Shown: positions 1 through 11,900 of the stretch, piece by piece
How the letters are laid out: every line of letters begins with the position of its first letter
How positions within the stretch are numbered: the first letter of the stretch is position 1
Source of the DNA: Brachionus koreanus
Taxonomy: Eukaryota > Rotifera > Eurotatoria > Ploima > Brachionidae
DNA: 64,000 bases
Assembly: GCA_016987375.1 (NCBI GenBank)
Contig: PJRA01000323.1
Coordinates: 1,853,441 to 1,917,440 of the forward strand
Reading direction: 5' to 3'
Notes under the pieces: generated by a model
Seen by the model: only the letters and a program-made list of their open reading frames with translations
The model's database searches: none
Told to the model about the DNA's origin: nothing
Position numbers and translations under genes: made by a program

Positions 1-2794
1 GTTCATTCAAAATTTGTATTCAATCACATTACCAGAAAAAAAAATTTCAGAGTGAAAAATTTTGTTCATAAAATTTAGTATTTTAATTTTTATTGAAAAA
101 ATTTGAGACCAGTTGAGATCATAAAATTAATTATTCGAATTTTTGAAGTAAAAATTGTGACCATCTGGTCATGAATTCGACAAGCCCCTAGAAAATAAAT
201 AGATAAATAAATTAACAGTGTCAGTTTGAGAACGACTAGAAAAATCAGAATACCTATATAGAGAATCGATGGAATCAATTAGGCCTGAAAGACCGAGAAA
301 GCTTACTATAGAGACCAAAAGTTTATTTATAAAGGTAAAAAATACCACTGGCTTTACCTCATTATTATAAATTCAAAAACTCACAAAACTCACTAAACAT
401 AGCTCTCACAAAACCATTGCTTACTGTGTCTAGTAGAATCAAAAGATTAAAATCATGTAAAGAAAAATCGAACTGGACAATTGTTGGACAAAGTGATGAG
501 TTGATCTCTAAGTTATTCAATAGGAAGTCAATAGTTCTAGCCAAAAGAATAGACAGTTTATTTCGACTTAGTTAATTTTAAGGTCTTATTGATAAAAAAA
601 ACTCATTGAATGATAAATAATGATCTTACCTATATAAAAAAATGAAAATAAAGTTTTAAGACTTGGCAATATTCTAAATTTTCTAAATCTCTTGAGACCA
701 TTTATTTTAAAAGCAATTTTTATATCTATGAATTAATTAATTACCGAGCTTTTTAAGTCAAGTCTGTACGAATTTAACGTCGCGTCAAAACATGAAATCC
801 GTGTTTTTTGCACGCATCCGAAAGGGGCCGATTTTAACATGAGAAGGATGATCGCTTATACGTGCCCTCAAATATTTCAAAATATTTGATATTTCCTGCC
901 CTTTTAATTGATTGATAATTTTGTTTTTTTTAAATTGTCAATGTGAACTTTTTTTTCCAAAAAGTCTTCATATTTCTGTAATTGAAATGTACATCTTAAA
1001 AATAGACATTTAATTAAAAAACCCAAATGCAATTGCCTAGTTTTTCCAGAGCTTAAAATTTGTGTGTACAAATTTTACAATATTTTACTGTTTGCAGAAC
1101 CAATTTGGCTCAGTTTAAAAAAATATTTTTATTTTTGTTTTTTTTGTAATGTCAATTTTATACAAATATAAAGTAACATTTATGAAAAAAATCAAAGCAG
1201 AAATAGACAAATTTCTTGTCATCTAATTGGTTTTGACCAGAATATTATTTTTTAAATCCAAGTGTAAAAAATAGTGGGGGGGAAGTGCAGTTTATTAATT
1301 CCGAGAAAACGCTCTCTACAATAATTCCAACTTTCAATTTTATTTTTTTCTAAATTTTAATTATTTTAGCATTTATTTTAATTTGTTTGGATAGCATTGG
1401 AAAGATGTTGGTTTCATTTAACAATTTTATACGAAAAAAATATTTCAACAGTTCCAATGTAGTCAATTCCAATATCTAAAGTCTCTTCTCGTGTAATAAA
1501 CCTCTAACTTTTTTAACTTAGCAGCTCTTTTTTGAACTGGTTCAAATATCTTTTATGTATTAGCTGAATTGGTATTAAAAAATTTAGCCAGACATCATAT
1601 TTACTCTGTTTTTATCACTAAAAATCTATAATCAAATTTTAAATTTTAACTTAAATACCCGAGTCCTTTTCTTTTTCAATTCTACACTTTGAAAAGTGAA
1701 AAGAAATTCAGTAAGACCAAAGATAGCTTAGAAGAAAAGTTGGAAGAAGCTGAAAGAAATAATACATGCATGAAGAGAACCAGGAATTGCCGTCAAAGAC
1801 TGGGTAGAATGAAGGGGATTTGTAGATGTCTTATGCTCTATGGGGAGTATAAGTTAGAAACAAATCATTCCGGCATTTCGTTAATAAATATAAAAAGCAA
1901 TTAGAATAAATGATTAACAAAACTAAAAACAAAGGAGAACCAATTATCTAAATCAGCCTACTTTTGATTTTTATATTTTTTCAACTTTCCTCTAAAACTA
2001 AATAATATTAAAATATTTTAATGCTACTTAAACCTAATATTTCATAAAAACAATTAGCTAAAAATTTTTGAGATTTTTTAATACGATAATGAAAATTCGA
2101 AATGAATAAATTTATTTAATAAAATTTAATTTTGTATTTTTCTTAATAATTCTAAAAAGCATAAAAATTTTTGATTCAAAATGTGCCTAAAATTTTGATT
2201 TTAATTATCTTTTTAAACTTGAATTTTCAATAATTTTTATTATACTTTTAAAACTAAGTTTTCGGAATTTTAGTTCCACTTTAACAAACAAATACTAAGT
2301 ATTGAGTTATTTTAAAATTATAAAATAACTTTTAAAAATAAAATTTACACATTTTAGAATAAATTAAAAATAAATTATATTTATAATTTTCAAACATTAG
2401 ATATTTATTGTCTAATTAACTTTCGTGAATTAACCCATTATTTTAAAAAATTATCACAAACTTATCTTAAAAACCTTAACTCAAATTTATGCAATTAATC
2501 TTAATTTTTCAACTTAATTCGAAAACAATAAAAATTTGAATTCAAATAATTATTTTTAAAAATTTTTTTTAAACAGAATAGGTTAAAATGGAAACGAATG
2601 TTGAAATTTTCTTTTTTAGAATTTTTTCATCAAGTTAAATTTGTCAAGTTTTCTAAAAATAATGAATAAAATTATTTCGTTTCTTCAACTACCACTAATT
2701 TTATTCAAAGAGATTAAGCCATAAGAATTTTCAAAGAGATAAAATATTTATCGTTTTTAATTAAATTTTATTTAGATTTAAAATTTAGCGCATC
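1..2794. other. Intergenic DNA, no gene recognised
   Basis: Very AT-rich with many homopolymer runs. A less AT-rich patch at about 775-870 has no open frame I recognise. A short open frame at 1689-1904 (71 codons, Lys/Arg/Glu-rich) has no family resemblance I can name and no start or splice context that makes it convincing. T-rich tracts ending in AG at about 2775 and 2788 lie just upstream of the next gene's ATG and could be splice acceptors. Confidence 0.5.
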
Positions 2795-4262
2795 ATGGCC
2801 GATCTTAGTGCTGGTTCCAAAATATGCAATAACTGGTAAAAAATTACTCTAAATCAAGTTTGAAATTTTATTTTATTCTAAAGTGGTCAAGATATAAATG
2901 TCGCAAGTTTCCTTGTACACGAAGCTTTTTGTTTTAAAAATTTTATTAAATGTGATATTTGTAATAAGGCTTATGACAAGTTAATATTTTATCATCTAAT
3001 TTAATTTATTAAAATTGAAAATTCTAGAAACCTTAAAAATGAACATTTTGAAAATTTTCATTCTAAAATAAAATGCATTTGTGGAAATCTGATACATAAA
3101 TATCATCTAGAATTCCATCAAGTAACCAAAACAAAAAAGCTTGTTTTATAGGAATTAAGAATTTATTTAATTTAAGAAAGAAGATTGTAAAAAAAGACAA
3201 GTAAAATGCACCTATTGTGACCTTACACTTGACTTTGAAAAGATCAATCAGCATCAAGAAAATTGTGGATCAAGAACTGAATTGTGTGATAAATGCAGAA
3301 AATATGTGATGATTAAAGACAAACTCATTCATGAGATTTCCAATTGTTCAGAAAAAGAAAAAAGCCCAAGGAAAAATTATTGCCAAAAACAAGAATTGGT
3401 TAACCCACGTAGACCAGCTTCAAGTTTGAATGTATTTCCATGTGAATTTTGTTCTGAACAATTCGTCGGATTTGAAAAGTTGATAGAGCACCAAGTATCA
3501 TATTTTAGATATTTAATAATGTCTTTAACTGTTTAAAAGGTATTTTGTCAATCAAATTATTTGGATGACTTGTGTCCAGGAAAATTGAGAAACTTTTCAG
3601 ATGATTTAGATGATTTAGAGCAAGAACTGGAAGAAATGAGCTTTTATCCTAAAGAAAATGAAATTTCTAGTGAAACAAATAGATCCCCTGAATTTTCTTT
3701 AGTTCCATGTGAGTTTTGTGATGAATATATTGACTTCAATTTATACAATCAACATATGGTAATAATAGTTAATCTAAAAAATTCGACACAATAAAATTTT
3801 TGATCAAATTGAATCGGAGATTTTTAAAATTTTTGAAAAAGAGTAATTTATAAGAAATGTATTAAAATTTGATTAAATGTTTAAGATTTTTAATCAAAAT
3901 TCTATTTTCATATTTGATCAAAAATTTTTTATTTACTATTATAAAATAATCATACAAGGAACATTGTGATCAAAAATCGAGAATTTTCAACCAAGTACCA
4001 TTGGATCGAGCAGCTAGAAGTTTAAAAAATAAAGAAACAAATAGACCAAAAACACTTACTTATAATACTAACCCCATTAGAAATTCAAAGTAAAATTTTG
4101 CTATTTGATATAAATTTCAATTTATTTTTGAGAAGCTTTAGAAGAAATCTACCAGAAAATAATCAAGAAACTAGAATACCACCAAGAAATAATCATTTTC
4201 GTAATACGTTTTCAAAAAACTCTAAAAACAGTAGATCAAATAATCACTCAGACAAAAAATAA
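2795..4262 (+). CDS. TRAFD1: TRAFD1-like TRAF-type zinc-finger protein (7 exons)
   Basis: Exons 2795-2835, 2884-2979, 3028-3121, 3177-3494, 3540-3758, 3959-4089 and 4136-4262 join in frame to 341 aa; all introns are GT-AG and short (45-55 nt except the fifth, 200 nt). The N-terminal half carries the TRAFD1/FLN29 run of Cys/His fingers: CNNC, then CDIC, CICG, CTYCDLTLDF and the diagnostic CGSRTELCDKCRK followed by a basic stretch. Two later PCEFC modules (exons 4 and 5) match the paired PCEFC motifs of vertebrate TRAFD1. In mammals the protein dampens TRAF6/TLR signalling in the cytoplasm; that role here is inferred from family only. It is shorter than human TRAFD1, with less disordered linker. 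The ATG at 2795 is chosen because it lies 6 nt after a TTTAG acceptor-like site and starts the first CxxC. Exon 7's acceptor is the least certain. Confidence 0.85.
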
Positions 4263-4307
4263 TTGTATTTTTTTCTTTTGACTAAATTTTTGATGATTTT
4301 TAAACTC

Positions 4308-4313
4308 AATAAA
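4308..4313 (+). terminator. Poly(A) signal AATAAA of the TRAFD1-like gene
   Basis: AATAAA lies 45 bp after the stop codon, the first such hexamer in the 3' flank. In DNA this AT-rich the hexamer is common by chance, so its position rather than its presence is the evidence. Confidence 0.4.
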
Positions 4314-5069
4314 AATTTCATATTTTTTTTTAGTTTAAATATTTTTACGCGTAGTCCAATTTTTTATAAGTTTTAATTAATTATTTAAAAATTAACCAGA
4401 TGATTTAGAGCAAAGTAAAATTTTTGATCAAATATCATTTTTCAAAAATAAATGCGAAATTAAATTTCAATACATTTTAATAAAGTACAATCCTTTTTAA
4501 AAAGTCTAATAATAAAGCTTTGGAATGTTTCAAAAAATTCAATTATTGAAAAATGAAATTTGATCAAAAAATTTACTTTGCCCTTTGATTTAGGAGGTAT
4601 GTAAAAATTGAATTATATTTATTGAATTAAATAATGTAAAGGACTTTGAAAATAGTTTGTTTAGCATAAATTTCTTATAAAATTTTATTTAAACACTTGA
4701 ACAGTGATCTTTTAGATTGTCTTTGTTTCATAATTGATAAATTAGTATCATGTAATCTGCTAACAACTGTTAATATAATTGACATTCATCATCACTTTAA
4801 ATGAGAAAGTTGGCATTTTCTGGATTCTAAGTTGGTATTCAAATAAACGATATTTTTCCAAGATATTGCTAATCTCATTTAAATTGATCTTTAATAATGT
4901 TACCATGCCTAAAAAAGAACAGTTGATCAAACACTGAATAGCTTCTTTTGAAATTTAGCTAATAAAAACATAACCAATTTTTGCGAATATATTTCTAAAT
5001 AGAATTCTTGTAGATGTAAAAAGATTATCGACTTTTAAGAAATTGAAACTTTATTTTTTATTTTTACAT

Positions 5070-5092
5070 CGCCTTAAAGGCGTCAATTGAAT
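5070..5092 (+). repeat. Retroelement-like 3' tail with CGCCTT/AAGGCG stem-loop
   Basis: A small stem-loop (CGCCTT paired with AAGGCG) is followed by TCAATTGAATAAATGAATAAATAA. A diverged copy with the same layout sits at 45498-45520. A hairpin plus an A-rich short-period tail is typical of the 3' ends of some non-LTR retrotransposons; no coding part is attached here. Confidence 0.4.
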
Positions 5093-5745
5093 AAATGAAT
5101 AAATAATGCGACATTGATGAATGAACATATAGATTGATAATTAATTCTTAAATTAAAGCTCGCACTAGTCACTAATTTTCTTATTGATTCGAAACTATTC
5201 TCATCTTTTAAAAAAGCATGAATCCATTAAAATCTTTATCAATTTTGGGATACTAGAAAAATAATTAACAAAATTTATCAACTTAAATTTTTTAATTTTT
5301 GGATATTGTGAACAAATGTAAATGTCTGAATAGAAAAAATTGAATTTTTTGCATAATTAGCTCCTTTTAATCAAGTCAATAGAAAAAATGTTCCGATTGT
5401 AGGATTGCATAAAATAAGAAAAATGCTCTGTCTTTTTTTTTATTAAATCCTTTTTACAATCCAAAATTTAACTAATAATGACAAAGAAGGGATTTGTACA
5501 ATTGGAATTTGATGCTGCATAATCTATACTGGAGTTTTTGTTTTCTTCGTCAGAAATCTTAATGGAGATAAATTGATTTGTTAGGAAATTACTTGTCTGC
5601 TGCAACAGATCCGCTGTAAAATGATGAACTATAAGCAGAACAAATTAAATTGACTAGATAAAGATGAAGCAAAAATTAAAATCAAAATTTGATTTATTTT
5701 TTTATTTATTTTGAATCTCGGTATTGAATTTTCATTGGTAATAAT

Positions 5746-6009
5746 GAACAATTCAAGGAACTTTTATCTGACATCCAAAGACTTCCAGTAATTCAAAATA
5801 CATTCTTTAAACCAATTTATAATATTCCCTATGACACACCATCACTTCTCAGACTTCTTTAAGATATTGATGTTTTCATTGATAGCTCAACAAGTCCCGA
5901 ATCAAAAACCCTCCAATGTCTAGTCTTCAATGAACCTTTCCAGTGGACTGCTTTCTGTAATTTGGTAACATCTTTCCTTTTTCACATTTTCTCCTCTTAT
6001 GAACTTTAA
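5746..6009 (+). pseudogene. Decayed open frame, possibly a transposon fragment
   Basis: An 87-codon stretch reads open except for one internal TAA at about 5860. Its composition (proline, tryptophan and cysteine, mixed third positions, for example PFQWTAFCNL near the end) looks more protein-like than the surrounding shadows. I do not recognise the family. No start codon or splice sites frame it convincingly, so a fragment of a mobile-element ORF is the most economical reading. Confidence 0.3.
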
Positions 6010-6216
6010 TGAACAACATTTTTTTTAAAAACTTATACCAACACTTCCTTTATAATTTAATCTTATGACCAAAGGAGCTTTGTTACTCAAAGCCATGTAA
6101 AAAAAAAAATAAATAAAAAAATAACAAAATAAATGTTAGTTTATTGAATAAATATAAATGCCACAGTTAGTGGCATACATCGTTTTTTAAAGAACTTTGT
6201 CTTTGAATTACTTTAA

Positions 6217-6241
6217 ATATATATATATATATATATATATT
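6217..6241. repeat. (AT)n dinucleotide microsatellite
   Basis: Twelve uninterrupted AT units in the sequence. Confidence 0.9.
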
Positions 6242-7733
6242 TTAATAAATGAAAAAAAAAGTTTATAAGTCGAGTCTATTTTGATGATATTTAGTTTTGT
6301 TTTACATCTTCTCATGTGTGCTTTGAATATTATTAATTTAAAGAGCTTATTTATAAAATTTTTAACTTAAAAGTGAAACTCGGTTCGACAATAAAATTGA
6401 GTTAATCAATACAATTAAAAGCGTTTTTTAAAGACAAATTATTTTTTGGTATTTTGAAAATCAAAAAATTCAAAATCTTTTTTTTTTTTAAAAAATAAGC
6501 AATTTATAAAATTCAAAAAAAATATTCTTTTGTATTAATTAGACCAATTCTTTAATATAAATATTCCTATAAACCAGTTTTCATAGTCAATTAAATAGTA
6601 TGAACAAAATTTAATTTAATAAAAGTGTCTCAACTCTTAAAATATCATGTTAGAAAAATTAACTATCCTAAAAGTTAAAATAGAAAAAATGCTGCCTAAA
6701 TATCTTAATCCTTTTTTAATTTTATCATTTAATTCAATTTTAAATTTAGAATAATTTAGCAATAAAAACCTTTTTAAAATAAAAAAACTCACATATTTCT
6801 TTTTAAAAAATTTGGAATTTTTTTTGACCTAATAAGGCAAACTTAAATTTTATTGAGGTAGAGAATTTGAATGCTATTTAGCTATGTAGACAATATTTTT
6901 TGTAATAATTAGCTTAATTTTTTAAAAATTATTAGCTTTTCAAAGCTATTTCTATCAAAAAAAATTTTAAGTTTAATTTTTTAAAAGGTCCAAAAAACCT
7001 TTTGGGTTTTTGTTTTAATATTTTTCTCTAATACCATATAAATTAAAATAAAATAGTTCATATATCAAAGGAATAAGAGAATGTTTGCCGAGTCTAATAT
7101 CATTCAAATCAAAAATAAACAATTGTACTTTAAATTTTAACCTGGTAAAAGAAAATTTTAATTTATATTGTTTTTTTTTTATTGATACGCTTAAAATGAA
7201 TATTAATTTTGGCTTGAGCTATTTTGATAAAATATTAAATAAAAAATTATTGTCAAATGAGATTAAAAAATATTTTTTTTGTTGGAAGCGGTTAATTTGA
7301 AATCGATATTAGATAAAATTAATGAGACGCAAAAAGAAAACCGTAAAATGCTTAATAAGAAAAAATTTAATTATTTGATAGCTTCTGTCGTTACAATTGA
7401 CCGAAACGTCCATTGGTTAAATGCTGCGTTCTCGGTTAAACAAATAAGGACCAGCTTCGATCTGTATTGATATTTCGTCCATACATTTTTAAGATAACAC
7501 GTGTTCTATTTATTTTAGCCATTCGTAAATAAAATATGGAGATTGATTTTTTGTTTTCAATAGTATTAAATCAATAAAACAAGGTCAATAATTTATAATG
7601 GGAGGGCTTCACGCATTTTTCATAATGTTTATTTTATGAACTTAAAGTATAAAAATTAATGAAATTTTCACTTTAGACTAAATAAATTATTATTAGCAAA
7701 AAAAAAATATATAGTTAAAAACTACAGACAACA

Positions 7734-8174
7734 ATGGCAGAGGTTGAAATAAACAGAAATGGAAAACATGCTTTGGAGGATACCGAGAGTCCAGTGAAAA
7801 CCAAGCTTTTGAAAGGAGAGAATGGAAAATTAATAAATGGTAAGGATATAGAAGATAGCTCAAACATAGCCCAGTCAGGAGATTCAGATTCACAGAATGG
7901 CCTAGATGACCAAGATGAAGAGTCTCAATTGTCTAATGGTCGTAAAAAACGAATTGTTAATTCGGAAAATTCCACAAGTAATTACGGTGACGAAGATGAC
8001 GACAATGAAGAAGACGATGATGAAAATGACGACGTAGAAGGTGCGGAAGATGAGGATGATGATGATGAAGATGATGGTGGTGATGAAGATGACGATGAAG
8101 CTGGTGATGATGATGATGATGATGATGACGACGATGATGACGCAGGAGATGATGAAGACGGTGCAGATGAATAA
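7734..8174 (+). CDS. Small acidic Asp/Glu-rich protein, prothymosin-like
   Basis: A single 146-codon open frame. Residues 1-75 are mixed and polar, a short basic patch (GRKKR) lies near residue 70, and residues 85-146 are almost wholly Asp, Glu and Gly, ending in ADE. The layout resembles prothymosin-alpha and other histone-chaperone-like acidic nuclear proteins, but low-complexity acid tails arise independently, so the assignment is weak. The C-terminal half is encoded by GAT/GAC repeats that will be slippage-prone. The ATG follows an AACTACAG acceptor-like site by 6 nt. The antisense His-rich frame over the same bases is a mirror of the GAT repeat. AATAAA-type hexamers follow within 100 bp. 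Confidence 0.55.
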   Translation: MAEVEINRNGKHALEDTESPVKTKLLKGENGKLINGKDIEDSSNIAQSGDSDSQNGLDDQDEESQLSNGRKKRIVNSENSTSNYGDEDDDNEEDDDENDDVEGAEDEDDDDEDDGGDEDDDEAGDDDDDDDDDDDDAGDDEDGADE

Positions 8175-8756
8175 ATAAGCTCAATTGACTCTTGTAAATT
8201 ATTTAAAGTCAGTTAAGAAAATTTAATTTTTTCAAAAAAAATTTTTTAATTTTTTAAATAAATTTTTTTTTTATCATTTTTTTTAATTAAAATTCATCTA
8301 AAAGAATGAATTTGAATTTTTTAAAAACTTATTTGTTAATTTCGTTTTAAATAAATTTAAATAAATCATTATAATAGTTAAGCAAAGTGATAATCAACCA
8401 AGTCTTTGAAAATTTTAGACAATAAAATCTAGTAAAAATTCAAAACATAACTTATAAATTAGAATTAAAAAAAAAATTTACAAATGATGGTTTTACGGCT
8501 TGAAATTCAATTTTTTAAGAGCTAAATTTTTCACTTTTTCACTATCTGTTTAAGCTTTGTTTATTTTTGAATTATTAATAATAGAAATATATCCTGGCTA
8601 ATTAATACAGAATATAATGTATTATACCGGTATTTAAAATAGCAGAGACAGTAAATATTCTAGTAAAAATTAGGTATAGATTTATCATTCATGAAAGATT
8701 AGCTACTTAAATTTTGATTTAAACTTAAAACTACGACTTAAATGGTTTCTTGGATA

Positions 8757-9706
8757 ATGGGTGTAGAAAAAAAAATGACAAAAAAGTTAAGTTTAATTTT
8801 CTATAAGAGTGGACAAGACCTTTCCCAATTTTTTTCAAAATTTAGAATCAAACTGATCTTAGCTTTAAAATAAAAAAAAAATATTTCAAATGGTTCAATT
8901 TTCGATAAGTTGTTAGTAAAAAATGTACGAAACCATCAAAAAAGATTTGTAAAACTTTGTAAAAAGTAACTAAAATTTGTCAAAAGCTGAAGTTAGGCGA
9001 TTCATTTGTCTTGGATACAGAAAAAGTTCTTTTGGCTATATATCGTTGGATAGGCACTTTAGAAAAAAGATAAAACTTTCAAGAGAAAAAAAGGCAGTGG
9101 TTGAACAGCTAAAATAGCGAAGAAACTAATGGCGGCAAAACTTAGAGCCTATTTCAATCATGAATCGGGTCGTTCACAAAGAACGATGGCTAGAAAGTTT
9201 AATTGCCACTATACTTATATCGGAAAGATTTTAAAAAAGTATACAAACATCAAAAGTATAAAAAACGGCTGAACAATTAAGTTAAACAAAAATACTTCTA
9301 AAATAAATAAAAATACTTCTAAATTAAACATTTTCCTTGCACTTTAAATAAAATTAATTCTCTAATAAATAAAATTTATTTTAATTCAAACAAAAAAAAT
9401 TCTTGCGTAAATAAAAAATTTTCAAACAAACAGTTTTATTTTAAATCAAACAACTTTTATTTTATTTCAAACAAAATGGACTGGAATAAATCAAACTCTT
9501 CAGCTGATTCACAAGTGACTCAATCATCAACTAGAGAGGCTAAAGTGGGTTGTTTTACATGAATTGACCAAGGTGCAGCTCGATGAATTTGCTCGACGAT
9601 GAACAACTAAGCTTGCCTGTATATTAAACAGTTGTAAAATGATGGTAAGAATGATGACCGATTTGAGTAAGTCTCAAGCCTCGTTCGAACTTACACTAAA
9701 TAGAGA

Positions 9707-9743
<37 letters not shown>

Positions 9744-10140
9744 AAAACACCTTATGAGCAATGTTAAAAAAAAATTTAAAATAGTAAAAAAAATCTATTT
9801 TAATATGATTTGAGGAGTAGTTCTAGGATTTTTCTGTTTTTCTCACTCGATTCTCTAAAAAGGTACCTTATTGACTCCTTTTGAGTGAGAAAATAGAGAT
9901 AACTCTTTAAATAAAGAGGTTGACTCATCGTGTTTTTGAAGATCGTATAACCTGCCTTGTCTACACCGAGCCAATATATTGTAGTTTTAAATATTTTTAG
10001 AATTTGGTATTTTTAAGCATTATGTTGCTTTTTGTAAGTTGACAAATCGCCAGTTTTGTTAAGCTGACAGAAAGTTTATTCAAGTGAAGAAAAAAGGCAG
10101 ACCTCCAAAAGCTAAAAATGATGCATTGAACAAAAAGTGA
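8757..10140 (+). mobile_element. Degenerate mariner-like DNA transposon (5' part)
   Basis: The left end (8757-8970) is closely matched, inverted, at 62562-62762, and both matches stop at the same GGGTGTAGAAAA terminus, so this is a true element boundary. About 150 bp inside, 9130-9270 encodes a helix-turn-helix-like transposase N-terminus (for example GRSQRTMARKFNCHYTYIGK, with KILKKYTNIK), typical of mariner/Tc1 family DNA-binding domains. Further in, 10086-10135 encodes KKKGRPPKAKND, an AT-hook-like basic motif. Reading frames are broken throughout and an (ATT)11 run at 9708-9740 interrupts it. Whether all segments belong to one copy is uncertain. Confidence 0.6.
9708..9740. repeat. (ATT)11 microsatellite
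   Basis: Eleven perfect ATT units. Similar ATT/AAT runs in this window sit at the 3' ends of LINE relics, and the 100 bp upstream may likewise be a short LINE 3' tail, though no protein match is visible there. Confidence 0.85.
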
Positions 10141-10479
10141 AAATTAATAAAAACTATTTAGGGAAACTATTGAGGAAAAACTTGTTTATTAGAAAATGAA
10201 TTTTATTCAGATAAAAAGAAAATTATTTAAAAAAAAATTAACCTATTTATAGAAAAATATAACTGTTTATAAAAAAACTATTTATATTTAAAGTGCATAA
10301 ATAAATGTTTGATTTCGAAGTGTTTTCTTTAATTTAGTATAAATCATTATTTTACATAAAAAGTATTTTTGTTTATCATAAAAGTAATCTTATTTACTTT
10401 AATAGTTATTCCATAAAAACACAAGAGACCTCATTTAAATGCTAACCAAGAGAAGGCAGCAAGGACAAAATGTCGTCGA

Positions 10480-10950
10480 ATGCTTTTAAAATATAATAAT
10501 TATAATAATAATAATAATTAATCCTATTCTATCCTAGCGGATAATGGGTAGGCGCTCATAAGTCATAATTTTGCCCATAAGTGCTTATCTTTATTATCGA
10601 ACGTTTTTGAACATTACAAGGATCTTATTAGCTTTTGTACATGCACTTTTTAACTACGCAGTCCAATTCAAATCAAAGGATACCATCACTCTTAAATCCC
10701 TCTCGCAGCTAGTAACCTCTAGTAATACGTCCTCAGTCTCTTCTTTGGTATGAGTTATATACTTTTGCATCTCGTTCATTCTTTCAAAATGCATAACTTT
10801 GCACTTTTTGGCACACAAATCCATGCCCCAAACTTTTATCCATTCACAAATTGCATCTAGATCTTTCTGTAACTTCATATTTTCATATACTTGATTAACA
10901 ATAGCTAATATTTTTGAATCCTCAGCATACTCGGAGATTATTTAGAAGGC
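10480..10950 (-). mobile_element. LINE (non-LTR retrotransposon) reverse-transcriptase relic
   Basis: On the minus strand 10950-10640 encodes an RT segment downstream of the catalytic motif: EDSKI, then LQKDLDAICEWIKVWGMDL, AKKCKVMHF, and SCERDLRVMVSFDLNW, matching the thumb-proximal LQxDLxxxxxWxxxWxMxxNxxKCxVMxF...EKDLGVxVxxDLKW signature of CR1/jockey-type LINEs. It is broken by stops after this and ends in an AAT run (10493-10519), the usual tail of these elements here. The 5' portion is missing. Confidence 0.8.
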
Positions 10951-11053
10951 GTTTATGTATCGTTTATTTACTGTATCAAAACAATAATTAAATAATATTT
11001 AAAATATTAATTTTTTTGTTATTTAATAATAAATTTCTCTAAATAAATTGATA

Positions 11054-11286
11054 ACTTTTAAGTTACAAAGTCATGACTTGACATGAAATTTTATCCAACA
11101 AGTCTTGACTTTAATTTTTAATGACTAGTTGAGAATTTTTTTCCTGACTTATGTACAAGTCTGGAATTATATGCTGGATGAGTAGGAAGTCCAGTCCCTT
11201 CCAGTTCTTCTATTTTTTCTATTGTTTTTCAGACTACATGAGGTCTAGCTTGTGACTCATGTTTTAAGACTTGTGACTTTTAAAAA
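11054..11286. mobile_element. Diverged inverted-repeat (MITE-like) element, AAGTC family
   Basis: The ends (11054-11081 and 11257-11286) are imperfect inverted repeats rich in AAGTC/GACTT and end in TTTTAAGT/ACTTTTAA. The same ends occur at 46679-46803 and, far better preserved, at 60570-60876. No coding capacity. Confidence 0.5.
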
Positions 11287-11900
11287 CAAAATAAAAAACT
11301 CAGTATATTTCTCATTCTGATTAACATTTTTTCCCCTAAAAGAATCATTTTCTTAGATTACGGAATTTTATTAACCAAAACCAAGTTGAAGAATATTAAT
11401 TTCGATAAATATATTAATTTATTTTTAAATAAGATTAAATGAAACAAAAAATTAATATCATCTTTTATATAAAGGGGCTTAAAATCATTCCAAAAGTCTT
11501 CCAGATGTCTCTACAAATGCTGATAAGATGTCAATCGACAAAATATCTAATAAATAAATCATTCCTTAGAATAATTCATAGGCTTAAACAATATTCTTTA
11601 GCTATGCTTGGTTTTTAGAAGATAAAAAAATCTTGAGATTCAAAATATATTGAGATTGATTGCTTAAACGATCAATTCTGAGGTAAGAGTATCCAATTCT
11701 TAATTGATAAATTGATATAATTCCTTGATAAAACAAAATTCTGACTTATTTTAACTTATTATATCTAAAATTTAAATTTGATTATTTTTACTACATTTAA
11801 CTGTTCAAATGTAAGCTTAATTTAAGAAAAAAATCAAAAAATAAAATAAAATTTTGATTTAAATATTTTTTACTATAATTTTTTTATTCAAATTATAAAA

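Larger units (their letters stand above)
4314..7733. other. Intergenic DNA with scattered repeat fragments
   Basis: Apart from a retroelement-like 3' tail (5070-5092), a decayed open frame (5746-6009) and an AT dinucleotide run (6217-6241), nothing is recognisable. Two short open frames at 7085-7300 and 7279-7470 are composed of common AT-rich codons; the second (63 codons) has somewhat more varied codons but no recognisable motif, so neither is called. Confidence 0.5.
8175..11900. other. Transposon-rich intergenic DNA
   Basis: Holds a mariner-like relic (8757-10140), a LINE relic (10480-10950), an inverted-repeat element (11054-11286) and a 30-bp segment (11364-11393) shared with the mariner relic at 29.6 kb. 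I see no host gene. The last 500 bp before ZSWIM7 are featureless AT-rich sequence. Confidence 0.5.

Noticed and set aside
7957..8184. Antisense His/Leu-rich open frame over the acidic gene
   Set aside because: It is the complement of GAT/GAC repeats coding for Asp/Glu on the plus strand.
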